Assembly: GCF_028609865.1 (NCBI RefSeq)
Contig: NZ_CP063194.1
Coordinates: 2,232,001 to 2,296,000, forward strand
Direction of reading: 5' to 3'
DNA length: 64,000 nucleotides
DNA from: Corynebacterium jeddahense
GTDB taxonomy: Bacteria; Actinomycetota; Actinomycetes; Mycobacteriales; Mycobacteriaceae
Part shown: positions 1 through 8,007 of the stretch, piece after piece
Numbering within the stretch: the first letter of the stretch is position 1
How the letters are laid out: each line of letters opens with the position of its first letter
Translations under genes and position numbers: made by a program
The notes under the pieces: model-generated
Told to the model about the DNA's origin: nothing
Database searches by the model: none
What the model saw: the letters and a program-made list of their open reading frames with translations, nothing else

Positions 1-1131
1 GTCCTTCACGCCGGAGAGCGTGATGGAGCCCGTCGCGGTCGGCTCGGCGATGCCTTCGAACTGCTTCTTGAAGTCGTCCCAGGACGTGGTGCCGTTCGGG
101 AACTTCTGCTTGAAGGAGTCCTGCAGCTGCGTCTCGGACGGAGCCTGGCCGGTGATCGCGCCCTTGTCGTCGATCGTGAAGGCCCAGTTGTCCGCGCCCT
201 TCGACGGGGTCACGCCGGTCTTCTCGATCGGGGCGTTCACCGTCTGGTCAGCGAACGGGTCCTTCGTCGTGCCCTTCGCACCCGGCTTCACCTGCGTGGC
301 GTCTGCGCCGTATTCCGGAGCGATGACGTTGATGCGCAGGTCGTCGCCGTTCTCGTCGCGGACAGTCTTGCCGTTGCCGTCCTTGATCACCACTCGAGCC
401 TCACCCGGCTTCGTGCCCTTCGGCACGGTCACCGTGATGTTGCCCTCGTTGTCGATCTCCACCTTCGAGCCCGGGATCTCCTTGCCGTTCGGGCCGACAA
501 CGGTACCGGTGTAGCCGCCGTCCTTCTTCGGGTTGTCGATGCGGCCGACCGTGTGCCCCTGGCCATCGGCCGGAACGTCCGGCGTGGTGACGCTGGAGGT
601 GTGGGAGCCGTTGTCGTCGCGGTTCTTCTCGTGGCCGGTCACCGGCACCTCGACCTCGACCTTGCCGTTCGGCAGCGACGGATCCTCGATGGTCACGGTG
701 ATCGGGCCATCGACATCAGTACCCGGCGTGACGACGACGTTTCCGTCGCCATCGATGGAAGCCTTGACTTCCTTGCCGTCCTCGTCCACCGCGGTGGCCT
801 TGGTGCCCTCGGTCGGGTTCTTCACCACGATGCCGGTCGGCTGCTCATCCTCGGTCGGGTTGACCGGATGGACGCCGTTGCGATCGACCGTGACGCGGTT
901 GTCATCGCGGTTCTTCTCGTGGCCGTTCACCGGCACCTCGACCTCGACCTTGCCGTTCGGCACGTCAGGATCGGTGATGGTCACGGTGATCGGGCCGTCG
1001 ACGTCCTCGCCCGGGATGACGCGGACCTTGCCCTGGTCGTCGATACGCACGTCAACGTCCTTGCCGTCTTCTTCAAGGCAATTCCCTTCGAAAGGAGTGG
1101 GGTGAACAGCGTCAAGGCTTTCAGCAAACAT
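1..1131 (-). pseudogene. Rib-repeat surface protein, 5'-truncated, continues past left edge
   Basis: The minus strand is open from an ATG at 1131 to the left edge. From about 1085 leftward it encodes tandem Rib/alpha-type repeats: two clear units share VDGPITVTI and NGKVEVEVPV followed by GHEKNRDDN, then comes a different domain (PGSKVEIDNEGNITVTVPKG). Such repeats normally form a stalk in cell-wall or secreted surface proteins. No signal peptide is present. Coding similarity stops inside a repeat unit at about 1085, and the residues before it (MFAESLDAVHPTPFEG) look unrelated. An in-frame TAA lies a little further upstream. I therefore read this as a surface-protein gene that lost its 5' end when the neighbouring DNA arrived. 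A functional gene with a new start is less likely. Its end lies outside the window. Confidence 0.75.
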
Positions 1132-1530
1132 ATCATAGACATACGTCTGCGACGTTTGATCAACTGGAGATTACGCCGGCTCACAGTGCACTTCAACGCT
1201 TTTTGCCGACAAAGCCGAAAGATTGAAATTGGCTAAGGAATAGCGCTTTTCAAACTTCAGCGGGTGACCACAGCACCCAAGCGTCACCTGTTTGCCAATT
1301 GTTCCGTTTCGGTGCCTTTTGTTGACACGTGACCCCACAACGACATACTCGACCCGCCAGGCATATCGGGGCCCCTGAGAGAATCCCTCAAAATCTCTTT
1401 TCTACACATGTCCCCGCAATACCCCACCTTGGGGTGACCCCCGCCCACGCACGCAGCACTCCGGATGACACGCCGCATCTGTCAGAACGAATTACACTTT
1501 GCATAGCTCTACGATTCTGAGGAGGTCACC
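1132..1530. promoter_or_regulatory. Intergenic region with probable ptuAB promoter
   Basis: These 399 bases are visibly less GC-rich than the rest of the window and hold no convincing gene. A TTGACA at 1322-1327 lies 16 nt before CATACT at 1344-1349 and is a plausible sigma-A promoter for the downstream pair. A small CCCCA/TGGGG hairpin lies near 1420-1440. The segment joins the truncated surface gene to the defence genes, so it probably came with the island. I see no integrase, tRNA or clear attachment repeat. Confidence 0.4.
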
Positions 1531-2856
1531 ATGCAGATCAGATCCTTACGGATGGCGAATTTCCGGCGGTTTGACCATCTCGAAGTCGATTTCGATCCAA
1601 AACTGACCGTAATAGCTGCGCGCAACGGCAAAGGAAAAACGACAGTGCTCGAAGCCACCGCACTTGCACTCGGTCCGTTTGTTGGCGCGTTCGATGAAAG
1701 TCGCGGCGAGAACATCAAACCCAGCGACGCCCGCTTCACTGGAGTGGAACGCGAAGGCGACAACGAGCAAGCATTTCCAGTTGTCATTGACGCGGTATTC
1801 AACAACCCCGTCCTGCGGTCAACCCGCGAACTTCGCGGTGCCAAGCGTTCAACTACAACCGGCGGTTCTCGCAATTTCGCGGACTACGGCAAGACGCTGC
1901 AGGACGCGGTTCGGGAATACCAACCAGTGGTTCTTCCGGCAGTTTGCTACTACAGCTCAAAGCGTTTGTGGGTGCACCACAACCGTAGTTCATTGAAAGC
2001 GGAGAGCAAGAGCCGGACCGCGGGGTACACCGATTGCCTGTCTGCCATGTCCAGCTTTAACCAGCTCACCGAGTGGGTGAAAAAGGCCGAGCTAGTAGAT
2101 CTGCAACAACAGCAGCGATTCGAAGGCGTACCAGTCGATTCTTCGAGGCTCCGCGGCGTTTCAGAAACTGTCTCCTACATGTTGCAAGACGAAGGCTGGT
2201 CCGACTTTCACTACGACTTTGGCGCAGATGCACTCGTCTTGCGACACGCTGACCACGGCAAATTGCCCGTAAACATGCTCAGTGACGGTATTCGCGCGAT
2301 GACCACGCTTGCAGCTGATCTTGCGCGCCGAGCTTGCCAGCTCAATCCCAGCCTCGGAGCCAGTGCCCCTCAACAAACTCCAGGCGTGGTCCTTGTCGAT
2401 GAGGTGGACCTCCACCTCCATCCCGAATGGCAGCAACGCGTATTGGGTGGGCTTACGCGGGCTTTTCCCGCCATACAGTTCATTGTGAGCACCCACAGCC
2501 CACAAGTCCTCAGTTCCGTTTCGCACCAGAACATCCGCACAATCTATCAAGATGCCGATGGACACTGGCAGGCAGAGGAGCCCCGCGAAGAGATCGTGGG
2601 CTTGTCGAGCGAAGTCGCCCTTTCCCAAGTCATGCGTGTCAACCCGAAGCCCCCGGTAGATGAGAAAGACATGCTAAACGAGTACACCAACCTGATCGAG
2701 CAAGGCTTGTCCCGGTCAGCCCAGGCGCTTGACCTTCGCACGTCGCTAGAAAATACCTATGGTGACGGCCACCAGGTACTCAGAGACGCCGACCGCCTCA
2801 TCCGATTTCAAGATCTGAAACTGCGGCGAGCAGGGCAGGAACAAAAATCACGATGA
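1531..2856 (+). CDS. ptuA: PtuA-like AAA/ABC-type ATPase, Septu anti-phage system
   Basis: A 441-aa SMC/RecF-like ATPase without a TOPRIM domain. It has an N-terminal P-loop, ARNGKGKT (residues 30-37), a signature-like LSDGIRAMTTLAADLA near 250, a Walker B VVLVDEVDLHLHPEW near 287-300 and a switch histidine in VSTHSPQV near 320. A strong ribosome site (GAGGAGG) precedes the ATG. The 4-nt ATGA overlap with an HNH nuclease gene is the standard Septu (PtuA-PtuB) arrangement, in which the ATPase is thought to sense phage infection and control the nuclease. This assignment rests on domain order and family knowledge, with no database search. Lower GC and the broken surface genes on both sides suggest horizontal acquisition. 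Confidence 0.82.
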   Translation: MQIRSLRMANFRRFDHLEVDFDPKLTVIAARNGKGKTTVLEATALALGPFVGAFDESRGENIKPSDARFTGVEREGDNEQAFPVVIDAVFNNPVLRSTRELRGAKRSTTTGGSRNFADYGKTLQDAVREYQPVVLPAVCYYSSKRLWVHHNRSSLKAESKSRTAGYTDCLSAMSSFNQLTEWVKKAELVDLQQQQRFEGVPVDSSRLRGVSETVSYMLQDEGWSDFHYDFGADALVLRHADHGKLPVNMLSDGIRAMTTLAADLARRACQLNPSLGASAPQQTPGVVLVDEVDLHLHPEWQQRVLGGLTRAFPAIQFIVSTHSPQVLSSVSHQNIRTIYQDADGHWQAEEPREEIVGLSSEVALSQVMRVNPKPPVDEKDMLNEYTNLIEQGLSRSAQALDLRTSLENTYGDGHQVLRDADRLIRFQDLKLRRAGQEQKSR

Positions 2857-3500
2857 GAAAACTCCAACGCCCCGGTGCACCCGCGGTGCTCGAAGAGTTA
2901 ACCCGGCGTGGCGCAACCTGGTCCGGTGTCACACGCACCGAGAAAAAGTTGATCCGACGCCCGCTCGAAGCGATGTCCATGCGGGGCAAGAGCTTGTTTT
3001 GCAACTACTGCGAATCGAAGGTCCAACCCGCCAGAGGCCACATCGAGCATCTCACAGCTCGCGCTTCCGACCCGGCTCTTGAGTTCGTTTGGGGCAACCT
3101 TTTCCTCAGCTGCGACTCGAATGCCCATTGCGGGCACTTCAAAGATTCGTCACGTGGAGTTGCATACTCGCCCGACCTAGTTATTCACCCGGACGTTGAT
3201 GACCCCGACAACTTTCTCCAATTCTTCTCGTCCGGGGAAGTACAACCGCGCCAAGGACTCGATCCGGGTTCCCAAACTCGAGCTCTCACTACTATTCAAG
3301 CGCTTAACCTCAATGACCCAGACCTTGTTCAAGCGCGTGCAGGACTAGCGCGCCAAGCGAGAGCGATGGTGTTTGACTACCTCGATTCGATTGAGGCGCT
3401 GACGCCCACGGATCGCGCGGAACTGTTCGCGGACGAGATCGCGGCCTTCGCGGGCTCACCGTTTTTCACTACGGTTCGCCAATTCTTCATCGAAGGCTAA
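2853..3500 (+). CDS. ptuB: PtuB-like HNH endonuclease, Septu system
   Basis: A 215-aa protein of the TIGR02646-like HNH family. The zinc and catalytic framework is visible: C50-x2-C53, then GHIEH (H63, H66), WGNLFLSC (N82, C87) and AHCGH (C93, H95). In Septu this protein is the nuclease effector held by the PtuA ATPase. The start is the ATG that overlaps the ptuA stop, implying translational coupling. The C-terminal half (DPDLVQARAGLARQARAM to the end) is helical, as is usual in this family. Codon use and GC are lower than in the purA block, in line with its partner. The alternative is a stand-alone HNH gene, but the coupling makes that unlikely. Confidence 0.8.
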   Translation: MRKLQRPGAPAVLEELTRRGATWSGVTRTEKKLIRRPLEAMSMRGKSLFCNYCESKVQPARGHIEHLTARASDPALEFVWGNLFLSCDSNAHCGHFKDSSRGVAYSPDLVIHPDVDDPDNFLQFFSSGEVQPRQGLDPGSQTRALTTIQALNLNDPDLVQARAGLARQARAMVFDYLDSIEALTPTDRAELFADEIAAFAGSPFFTTVRQFFIEG

Positions 3501-3528
3501 GCGTCGCCTTTTAGGAGGAGGCTAGGAA

Positions 3529-3550
3529 CCGGGAGGACGTCGATAAGCAA
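3529..3550 (-). repeat. Dispersed uptake-like motif copy next to terminator
   Basis: On the minus strand this reads TGCTTATCGACG followed by TCCTCCCGG, a full copy of the dispersed 12-mer with its degenerate flank. It lies just past the terminator that ends the surface-protein remnant, at the right edge of the defence module. Confidence 0.7.
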
Positions 3551-3563
3551 AAAGCCTCAAAAA

Positions 3564-3601
3564 GGCCGCCGCCCACTCCTGCGATAGAGCGGGCTGCGGC
3601 C
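3564..3601 (-). terminator. Rho-independent terminator for the surface remnant
   Basis: An 11-bp stem (3564-3574 with 3591-3601, one mismatch) is followed on the minus strand by two T-runs (TTTTTGAGGCTTTTT). It serves the minus-strand remnant that ends at 3641 and also separates it from the convergent ptuB. Confidence 0.8.
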
Positions 3602-3640
3602 TCGCGCGTGCGGTCAGATTACGGGACCGTCAGTGGCGTC

Positions 3641-4510
3641 CTACTTCCCGGCCGGGGTCGTGGTCGGGGCTGCCTTGGAAGTGGTCAGCTTGCCCGAGCG
3701 CTCCGAGGAGCGGTAGGTGTTGCCGGACGAGCCCTCCAGGCGCGGGTCCTCAACCGAGCTCTTCATGTCATCCGGGCCGCAGGCCTCGAAGATGATCGTG
3801 TCGGCGCGGATGCCAGCCGCGATCAAGGCCAGGCCCGCACCGACGGTGGCGACGTCAAGACCGAACTTGCGCAGCTGCGCATCGATCTCCGCCACCTGGA
3901 CGGCGGTGGACGGGTTGGAGATGCCCAGCTGGCGCTGGAGCTGCGCGTTCGCCTGCTCGATCTGGACGGAGACCTGCTCCACCACCGGGGTCAGGCCCGG
4001 GATGGCCATCTGGGTGGCCAGGCCGATCGGGATCAGCGCGATCAGCGGGATGCCCAGGTTCACCGAGGCGGCGATGCACTTCGGCTCCACCGTCTGGGTT
4101 GCCGTGGCGGTGGTGGTGCCGGCGGCCTTGTCGGCGATCTTGAAGGTCACCTCGCGGGTGTCCAGCACCTTGCCCTCCTCGCTGGTGGAGGTGAAGGTCA
4201 CCTTGAACTCGCCAGCCTTGGTCGGGGTGCCGGTGATCTTGCCGTCCTTGAAGGTCAGGCCGTCGGGCAGCTTTGCGCCGTCCGCAAGCGCCACGGTGGC
4301 GTTGTCGGCGGTGACCTCGATGGCGTCGATCGCCGTGCCCACCGTGCCGTTGAACGCGCCCTGGACGCGGATCGTGCCCGCCGGAGCGTCCTTCACCTTC
4401 GGGTTCAGGCCGCGGTTGATCTCATCGCCGTCGTTGATGCCGTCGCCGTCGGTGTCAGCGTTGGTCGGATCCAGGCCGCGGATGATCTCCTCGCGGTTGG
4501 ACACGCCGTC
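3641..4510 (-). pseudogene. C-terminal remnant of a surface protein with two-helix membrane anchor
   Basis: About 290 codons are open from just after an in-frame TAA at 4511-4513. The sequence starts abruptly at DGVSNREEI, the middle of a thrombospondin-3/calcium-binding-like repeat that continues DTDGDGINDGDEI. A cadherin/Ig-like 'putative Ig' domain follows (LPDGLTFKDGKITGTPTKAG), then the anchor: CIAASVNLGIPLIALIPIGL, a Gln-rich helix, a second hydrophobic helix (VATVGAGLALIAAG), EACGPDD and a Ser-rich tail. The same anchor layout ends the giant protein at 59201. There is no signal peptide and no ribosome site. It is probably a decayed gene whose 5' part was deleted against the purA terminator, or a silent recombination cassette. 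Confidence 0.75.
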
Positions 4511-4527
4511 TTACAGAGAAGCTATCT

Positions 4528-4573
4528 TCTACCCCGGTTCGGGGGTAGACGCTTTCGTCGATAAGCGAAAAGC
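4528..4573 (-). terminator. Terminator hairpins downstream of purA
   Basis: Reading the minus strand after the purA stop, a short GCTTTTCG/CGAAAGC hairpin has a copy of the dispersed 12-mer (4556-4567) in its loop. It is followed by a TCTACCCC/GGGGTAGA stem (4528-4535 with 4542-4549). The motif copy inside a terminator recalls uptake-sequence terminators. Confidence 0.6.
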
Positions 4574-4575
4574 CC

Positions 4576-5865
4576 CTACCGCTCCATGACGTCGTGGCGC
4601 ACGATCGTCTGATCGCGGCCCGGGCCGACGCCGATGTAGCTGATCGGCGCGCCGGAGAGCTCCTCGAGGCGCAGCACGTAGTCCTGGGCCTTCTGCGGCA
4701 GCTCGTCGAAGGTCGTGCACGAGGTGATGTCCTCGTCCCACGCCGGCATCGTCTCGTAGATCGGTGTGGCGTGGTGGAAGTCGGTCTGGGTGAGCGGCAT
4801 CTCGTCGAAGCGCGTGCCGTCGACGTCGTAGGCAACGCAGATCGGGATCTCCCCGATGCCGGTGAGCACGTCGAGCTTGGTCAGGAAGAGGTCCGTGAAG
4901 CCGTTGACGCGCGAGGCGTAGCGCGCGATCACGCTGTCGTACCAGCCGGTGCGGCGTTTGCGGCCGGTGTTCACGCCGACCTCGCCACCGGTGACCTGGA
5001 GGAACTCGCCCCACTTGTCAAAGAGCTCCGTCGGGAACGGGCCGGCGCCCACGCGGGTGGTGTACGCCTTGATAATGCCCAGCGACGCCGTAATGCGCGT
5101 CGGGCCAATGCCGGAGCCCACGCACGCGCCGCCGGCGGTGGGGTTCGAGGAGGTGACAAACGGGTAGGTGCCGTGGTCGACGTCGAGCATCGTGGCCTGG
5201 CCGCCCTCCATGAGCACGTGCTTTCCCTCGTCCAGCGCGTCGTTGAGCACGCGCTCCGCGTCGATAACCATGGGCGCGAGCCGCTCGGAGTAGCGCCCGA
5301 AGTAGTCCATGGTCTCCTCGACGCTGATGGCGCGGCGGTTGTACATCTTCACCAGCATCTGGTTCTTCACATCGAGGGCGGACTCGATCTTCTGGCGCAG
5401 GATGGACTCGTCGAAGACGTCCTGGACGCGCAGGCCCACACGCGCCACCTTGTCCGCGTACGTCGGGCCGATGCCGCGGCCTGTCGTGCCGATGGCGCGC
5501 TTGCCCAGGAAGCGCTCCTGCACCCGGTCGAGCTGCTGGTGGTACGGGGCGACGAGGTGCGCGTTGGCGCTGACCTTCAGCCGGGAGGCGTGCGCGCCAC
5601 GGGCCTCGAGCCCGTCGATCTCGTCGAAGAGCGCCTCGAGGTTGACCACCACGCCGTTGCCCAGGATCGGGGTGGCGTTCTCGCTGAGTACGCCGGCGGG
5701 CAGGAGCTTCAGCTCGTACTTCTCGCCGCCGACCACGACGGTGTGCCCCGCGTTGTTGCCACCGTTCGGCTTGACCACGTAATCCACCTTGCCGCCGAGG
5801 ATGTCGGTCGCCTTGCCTTTGCCCTCGTCGCCCCACTGGGCCCCGACGATGATGATGGCTGACAT
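4576..5865 (-). CDS. purA: Adenylosuccinate synthetase
   Basis: 429 aa, the usual length. It catalyses the GTP-dependent joining of IMP and aspartate, the first committed step of AMP synthesis, in the cytoplasm. The glycine-rich GTP loop QWGDEGKGK (10-18) includes the catalytic Asp13, and NNAGH supplies His41. [17 protein letters not shown] and the C-terminal VGPGRDQT are family signatures. The ATG follows AAGGAG at a good distance. A TACAAT -10 box lies about 35 nt upstream in the short divergent gap. It appears to be monocistronic, with its own terminator. In the IMP-loop region [13 protein letters not shown] replaces the more common EGAQGTLLDVDHG, a mild variant. Confidence 0.97.
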   Translation of the reverse strand: MSAIIIVGAQWGDEGKGKATDILGGKVDYVVKPNGGNNAGHTVVVGGEKYELKLLPAGVLSENATPILGNGVVVNLEALFDEIDGLEARGAHASRLKVSANAHLVAPYHQQLDRVQERFLGKRAIGTTGRGIGPTYADKVARVGLRVQDVFDESILRQKIESALDVKNQMLVKMYNRRAISVEETMDYFGRYSERLAPMVIDAERVLNDALDEGKHVLMEGGQATMLDVDHGTYPFVTSSNPTAGGACVGSGIGPTRITASLGIIKAYTTRVGAGPFPTELFDKWGEFLQVTGGEVGVNTGRKRRTGWYDSVIARYASRVNGFTDLFLTKLDVLTGIGEIPICVAYDVDGTRFDEMPLTQTDFHHATPIYETMPAWDEDITSCTTFDELPQKAQDYVLRLEELSGAPISYIGVGPGRDQTIVRHDVMER

Positions 5866-5917
5866 CGCACACTCCTTATATACGGCGCATTAACGGCCAT
5901 ATTGTAGCGTGAGGCCC

Positions 5918-6715
5918 ATGCGGCTCATCCACTGCGCGTGCGGCGCCGAGACCACCATTCCGGGGGCCGAGGAGCATCTGCTTAGCGACGCCCCCTCGCG
6001 GTCCGACCTCACCTTCCTCACCGACGCCGCCCGGGAGCTCCTCCCCGTCGACCCCACCCCCTCGCTCGACGAAATCCAGCGCAGCCCCAACGTCGCCCAT
6101 CTCGGCGAGCCTGCCTTCGCGCCCCAGGAGCCCGCGGAACGCCTCCGCGTCGTCGTTTCCGGCACGGATCGCTCGCTCGGGCTGGTGCTCACCCGCCTCA
6201 TGCGCGCCGACGCGATGTGGGTCGAGGTCGGGTACGTGCCCGTCGATACGCAATCGCCCGCCGCTGTGCTGTGGGGCGCCGGGCCGGTCGAGCTCGCCGT
6301 CGAGGGGGCGGTGCGGCCCGCGCCGTGCATCCGCACCGACTTCGGCGAGGTGGTCGCCGGATCCGCCGAGCTCATGCGCGGCGGGGGCGAGCGACCGTTT
6401 GTCGGCGAGGTCGTCGTCGACTCGGCGGTCCTCGTCCCCGGCGACGGCGACTTCGGCGCCCGCCTCGTGCCCACTGTCGACGCGCCGGGCCTCGCCGCCA
6501 CGCCCGTGACCACGCCGTTCGTGCCCTCGCGCCGCCTGCTGCGCCGCGTCCCGGTCGCGCGCACGGACGCCTCCCGCGTCCTTTCGGGTCGCGCGCTGCA
6601 GTCGGGGGGCGAGGACATCGCCGTGCGTATCGACGCCCACCTCCGGCCCCGCACCGTCAACCGCGTGACCTTCTACCGCCATTTGCGCGACATTCAGAGC
6701 GTCCGCGGCGCTTAA
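5918..6715 (+). CDS. Conserved hypothetical protein divergent from purA
   Basis: About 265 aa with no domain I can name. It begins MRLIHCACGAETT, suggesting a small Cys pair (CAC), and continues with mixed alpha/beta sequence rich in Val, Ala and Asp. There is no signal peptide or membrane helix. Two starts are possible, GTG at 5909 or ATG at 5918; the region has no clear ribosome site, so a leaderless or near-leaderless message is likely. The C-terminal part carries a complete copy of the dispersed motif (6624-6649), read as VRIDAHLRP, and another minus-oriented copy lies at 6241. It is divergent from purA. The protein is probably soluble; its function is unknown. Confidence 0.6.
   Translation: MRLIHCACGAETTIPGAEEHLLSDAPSRSDLTFLTDAARELLPVDPTPSLDEIQRSPNVAHLGEPAFAPQEPAERLRVVVSGTDRSLGLVLTRLMRADAMWVEVGYVPVDTQSPAAVLWGAGPVELAVEGAVRPAPCIRTDFGEVVAGSAELMRGGGERPFVGEVVVDSAVLVPGDGDFGARLVPTVDAPGLAATPVTTPFVPSRRLLRRVPVARTDASRVLSGRALQSGGEDIAVRIDAHLRPRTVNRVTFYRHLRDIQSVRGA
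6624..6649 (+). repeat. Dispersed uptake-like motif, near-complete copy
   Basis: TGCGTATCGACG is followed three bases later by ACCTCCGGCCCC. This is one of the best copies of the long form and lies inside the coding region, where it reads VRIDAHLRP. Confidence 0.8.
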
Positions 6716-7048
6716 AATTGACAATGTGATTTATATCACACTGGGGATATTGTGGCGTTTAGTTAGCGTTTCGTTACCTCCCCGGCGTTCGAACGTGCTG
6801 TAGTTTTCGTCGGTTTACGCTGAGCCGGTTTGCTTTACCGCACGTCAGTGGGCTAAGCGGCGCGCTACCGGAAAGCGCAGCGTTTCGCTTCCAAACATAC
6901 GTTTGCTAGGGTTGTTTTGGACACTCGTTCAGACGGGGTGTGGCGTGGCTAACTACATTCGGTTTTGTTCCCGCAACGACCGAGCGAATCCCGCTCGACA
7001 GCATGCGGAACCAGACAAATCTCACAACCTGAATCTTTAAGGAGAATC
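6716..7048 (+). promoter_or_regulatory. Long upstream region of the PRC-barrel gene with a GlxR site
   Basis: Within 333 noncoding bases, 6725-6740 reads TGTGATTTATATCACA, a perfect match to the corynebacterial GlxR/CRP consensus TGTGA-N6-TCACA. It lies right after the upstream stop codon and about 310 bases before the next ATG, so a promoter just downstream of it and a long leader are possible. Several A/T boxes (TAGGGT near 6910, TACATT near 6953) could be -10 elements; I cannot choose between them. No small ORF with a ribosome site is evident. Confidence 0.7.
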
Positions 7049-7915
7049 ATGGCTGACTTTAACCGCATCGAGGACCTCGCAAACGCTACCGCTTACGACG
7101 TGAACGGCGACAAGGTTGGTGGCGTCAAGGACGTCTACGTCAACGACACCACCGGCCAGCCGGACTTCGTTTCCGTCAACCACGGCCTCTTCGGTGGCGG
7201 CGACTCCATCGTTCCGCTGCGCGGCCACTCCCTGCGCGATGGCGAGCTGCACCTCGCATTCGCTAAGGACCGCATCGAGGACGCTCCGGATCTCGACGAG
7301 AACGGCCACCTCACCACCGAGGACCAGGAGGCCTTCTACCGCCACTACGGCCTCGAGGGCACCGAGGACGTGACCACCTACGAGACCGACAACCGCTTCG
7401 CTCAGGGCGCTGCCGCTGGTGCGGGCGCTGGCGCTGGCTACGCTGCCGGCGAGGGCGTCGACACTGACCGTCGCGACTCCGTCGAGGGCGACCGCCGCGA
7501 CGAGAACGGCGAGATCATCCGCTCCGAGGAGCAGCTCAACGTCTCCAAGGACCGCGTTGAGTCCGGCCAGGTCCGCCTGCGCAAGTACGTTGTCAACGAG
7601 ACCGAGACCGTCGAGGTTCCGGTTGAGCGTGAAGAGGTCCGCGTTGTCCGCGAGCCGATCACCGACGCTGACCGCGCTAACTACGACGGCACCATCGGCG
7701 AGCAGGAGGCTTCCGTCACCCTGCACGAGGATCGCGTGAACGTCTCCAAGGAGTCCGTCCCGGTTGAGAAGATCTCCCTCGAGAAGGACACCGTCCGCGA
7801 CACCGAGCGTGTTTCCGAGGAGGTCCGCAAGGAGCGCTTCGAGACCGACGGCGTTGTTGAGGGCGACCTGCGCGACGGCGACGTCCGCGACGCTGACCGC
7901 GACAACCTGCGCTAA
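7049..7915 (+). CDS. PRC-barrel / YsnF (DUF2382) stress-type protein
   Basis: 288 aa, starting at the ATG preceded by AAGGAG (a longer reading from 6965 has no such site). Residues 1-80 form a PRC-barrel (NRIEDLANATAYDVNGDKVGGVKDVYV). A low-complexity Ala/Gly linker follows near 115-130. The second half is a DUF2382/YsnF domain with three similar strand-rich blocks (EEQLNVSKDRVESGQVRLRKYV, ERVSEEVRKERFETDG). The protein is highly acidic, cytoplasmic and has no membrane segment. Family members are commonly linked to general stress; the molecular role is unknown. The GlxR site upstream suggests cAMP-linked control. Codon use is strongly biased, suggesting high expression. A strong terminator follows. 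Confidence 0.85.
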   Translation: MADFNRIEDLANATAYDVNGDKVGGVKDVYVNDTTGQPDFVSVNHGLFGGGDSIVPLRGHSLRDGELHLAFAKDRIEDAPDLDENGHLTTEDQEAFYRHYGLEGTEDVTTYETDNRFAQGAAAGAGAGAGYAAGEGVDTDRRDSVEGDRRDENGEIIRSEEQLNVSKDRVESGQVRLRKYVVNETETVEVPVEREEVRVVREPITDADRANYDGTIGEQEASVTLHEDRVNVSKESVPVEKISLEKDTVRDTERVSEEVRKERFETDGVVEGDLRDGDVRDADRDNLR

Positions 7916-7948
7916 GCACACCGCTAGCACCTGCTAGCAATTGCAACA

Positions 7949-7979
7949 CCCCGGCCGGGATTTTCCCGCCGGGGTTTTT
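7949..7979 (+). terminator. Rho-independent terminator
   Basis: A CCCCGGC...GCCGGGG stem with an inner GGGA/TCCC extension and a TTTTT tail ends the PRC-barrel gene. Confidence 0.9.
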
Positions 7980-8007
7980 GCCGCGCCGCGTCAGTGGAGG
8001 TCGCGCG

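Noticed and set aside
1..1131. Intact surface-protein gene starting at 1131
   Set aside because: No signal peptide, an unrelated N-terminus and a break inside a repeat unit; better read as truncated.
981..1196. 71-aa minus ORF near the island edge
   Set aside because: Different frame from the Rib repeats, basic low-quality composition, no ribosome site.
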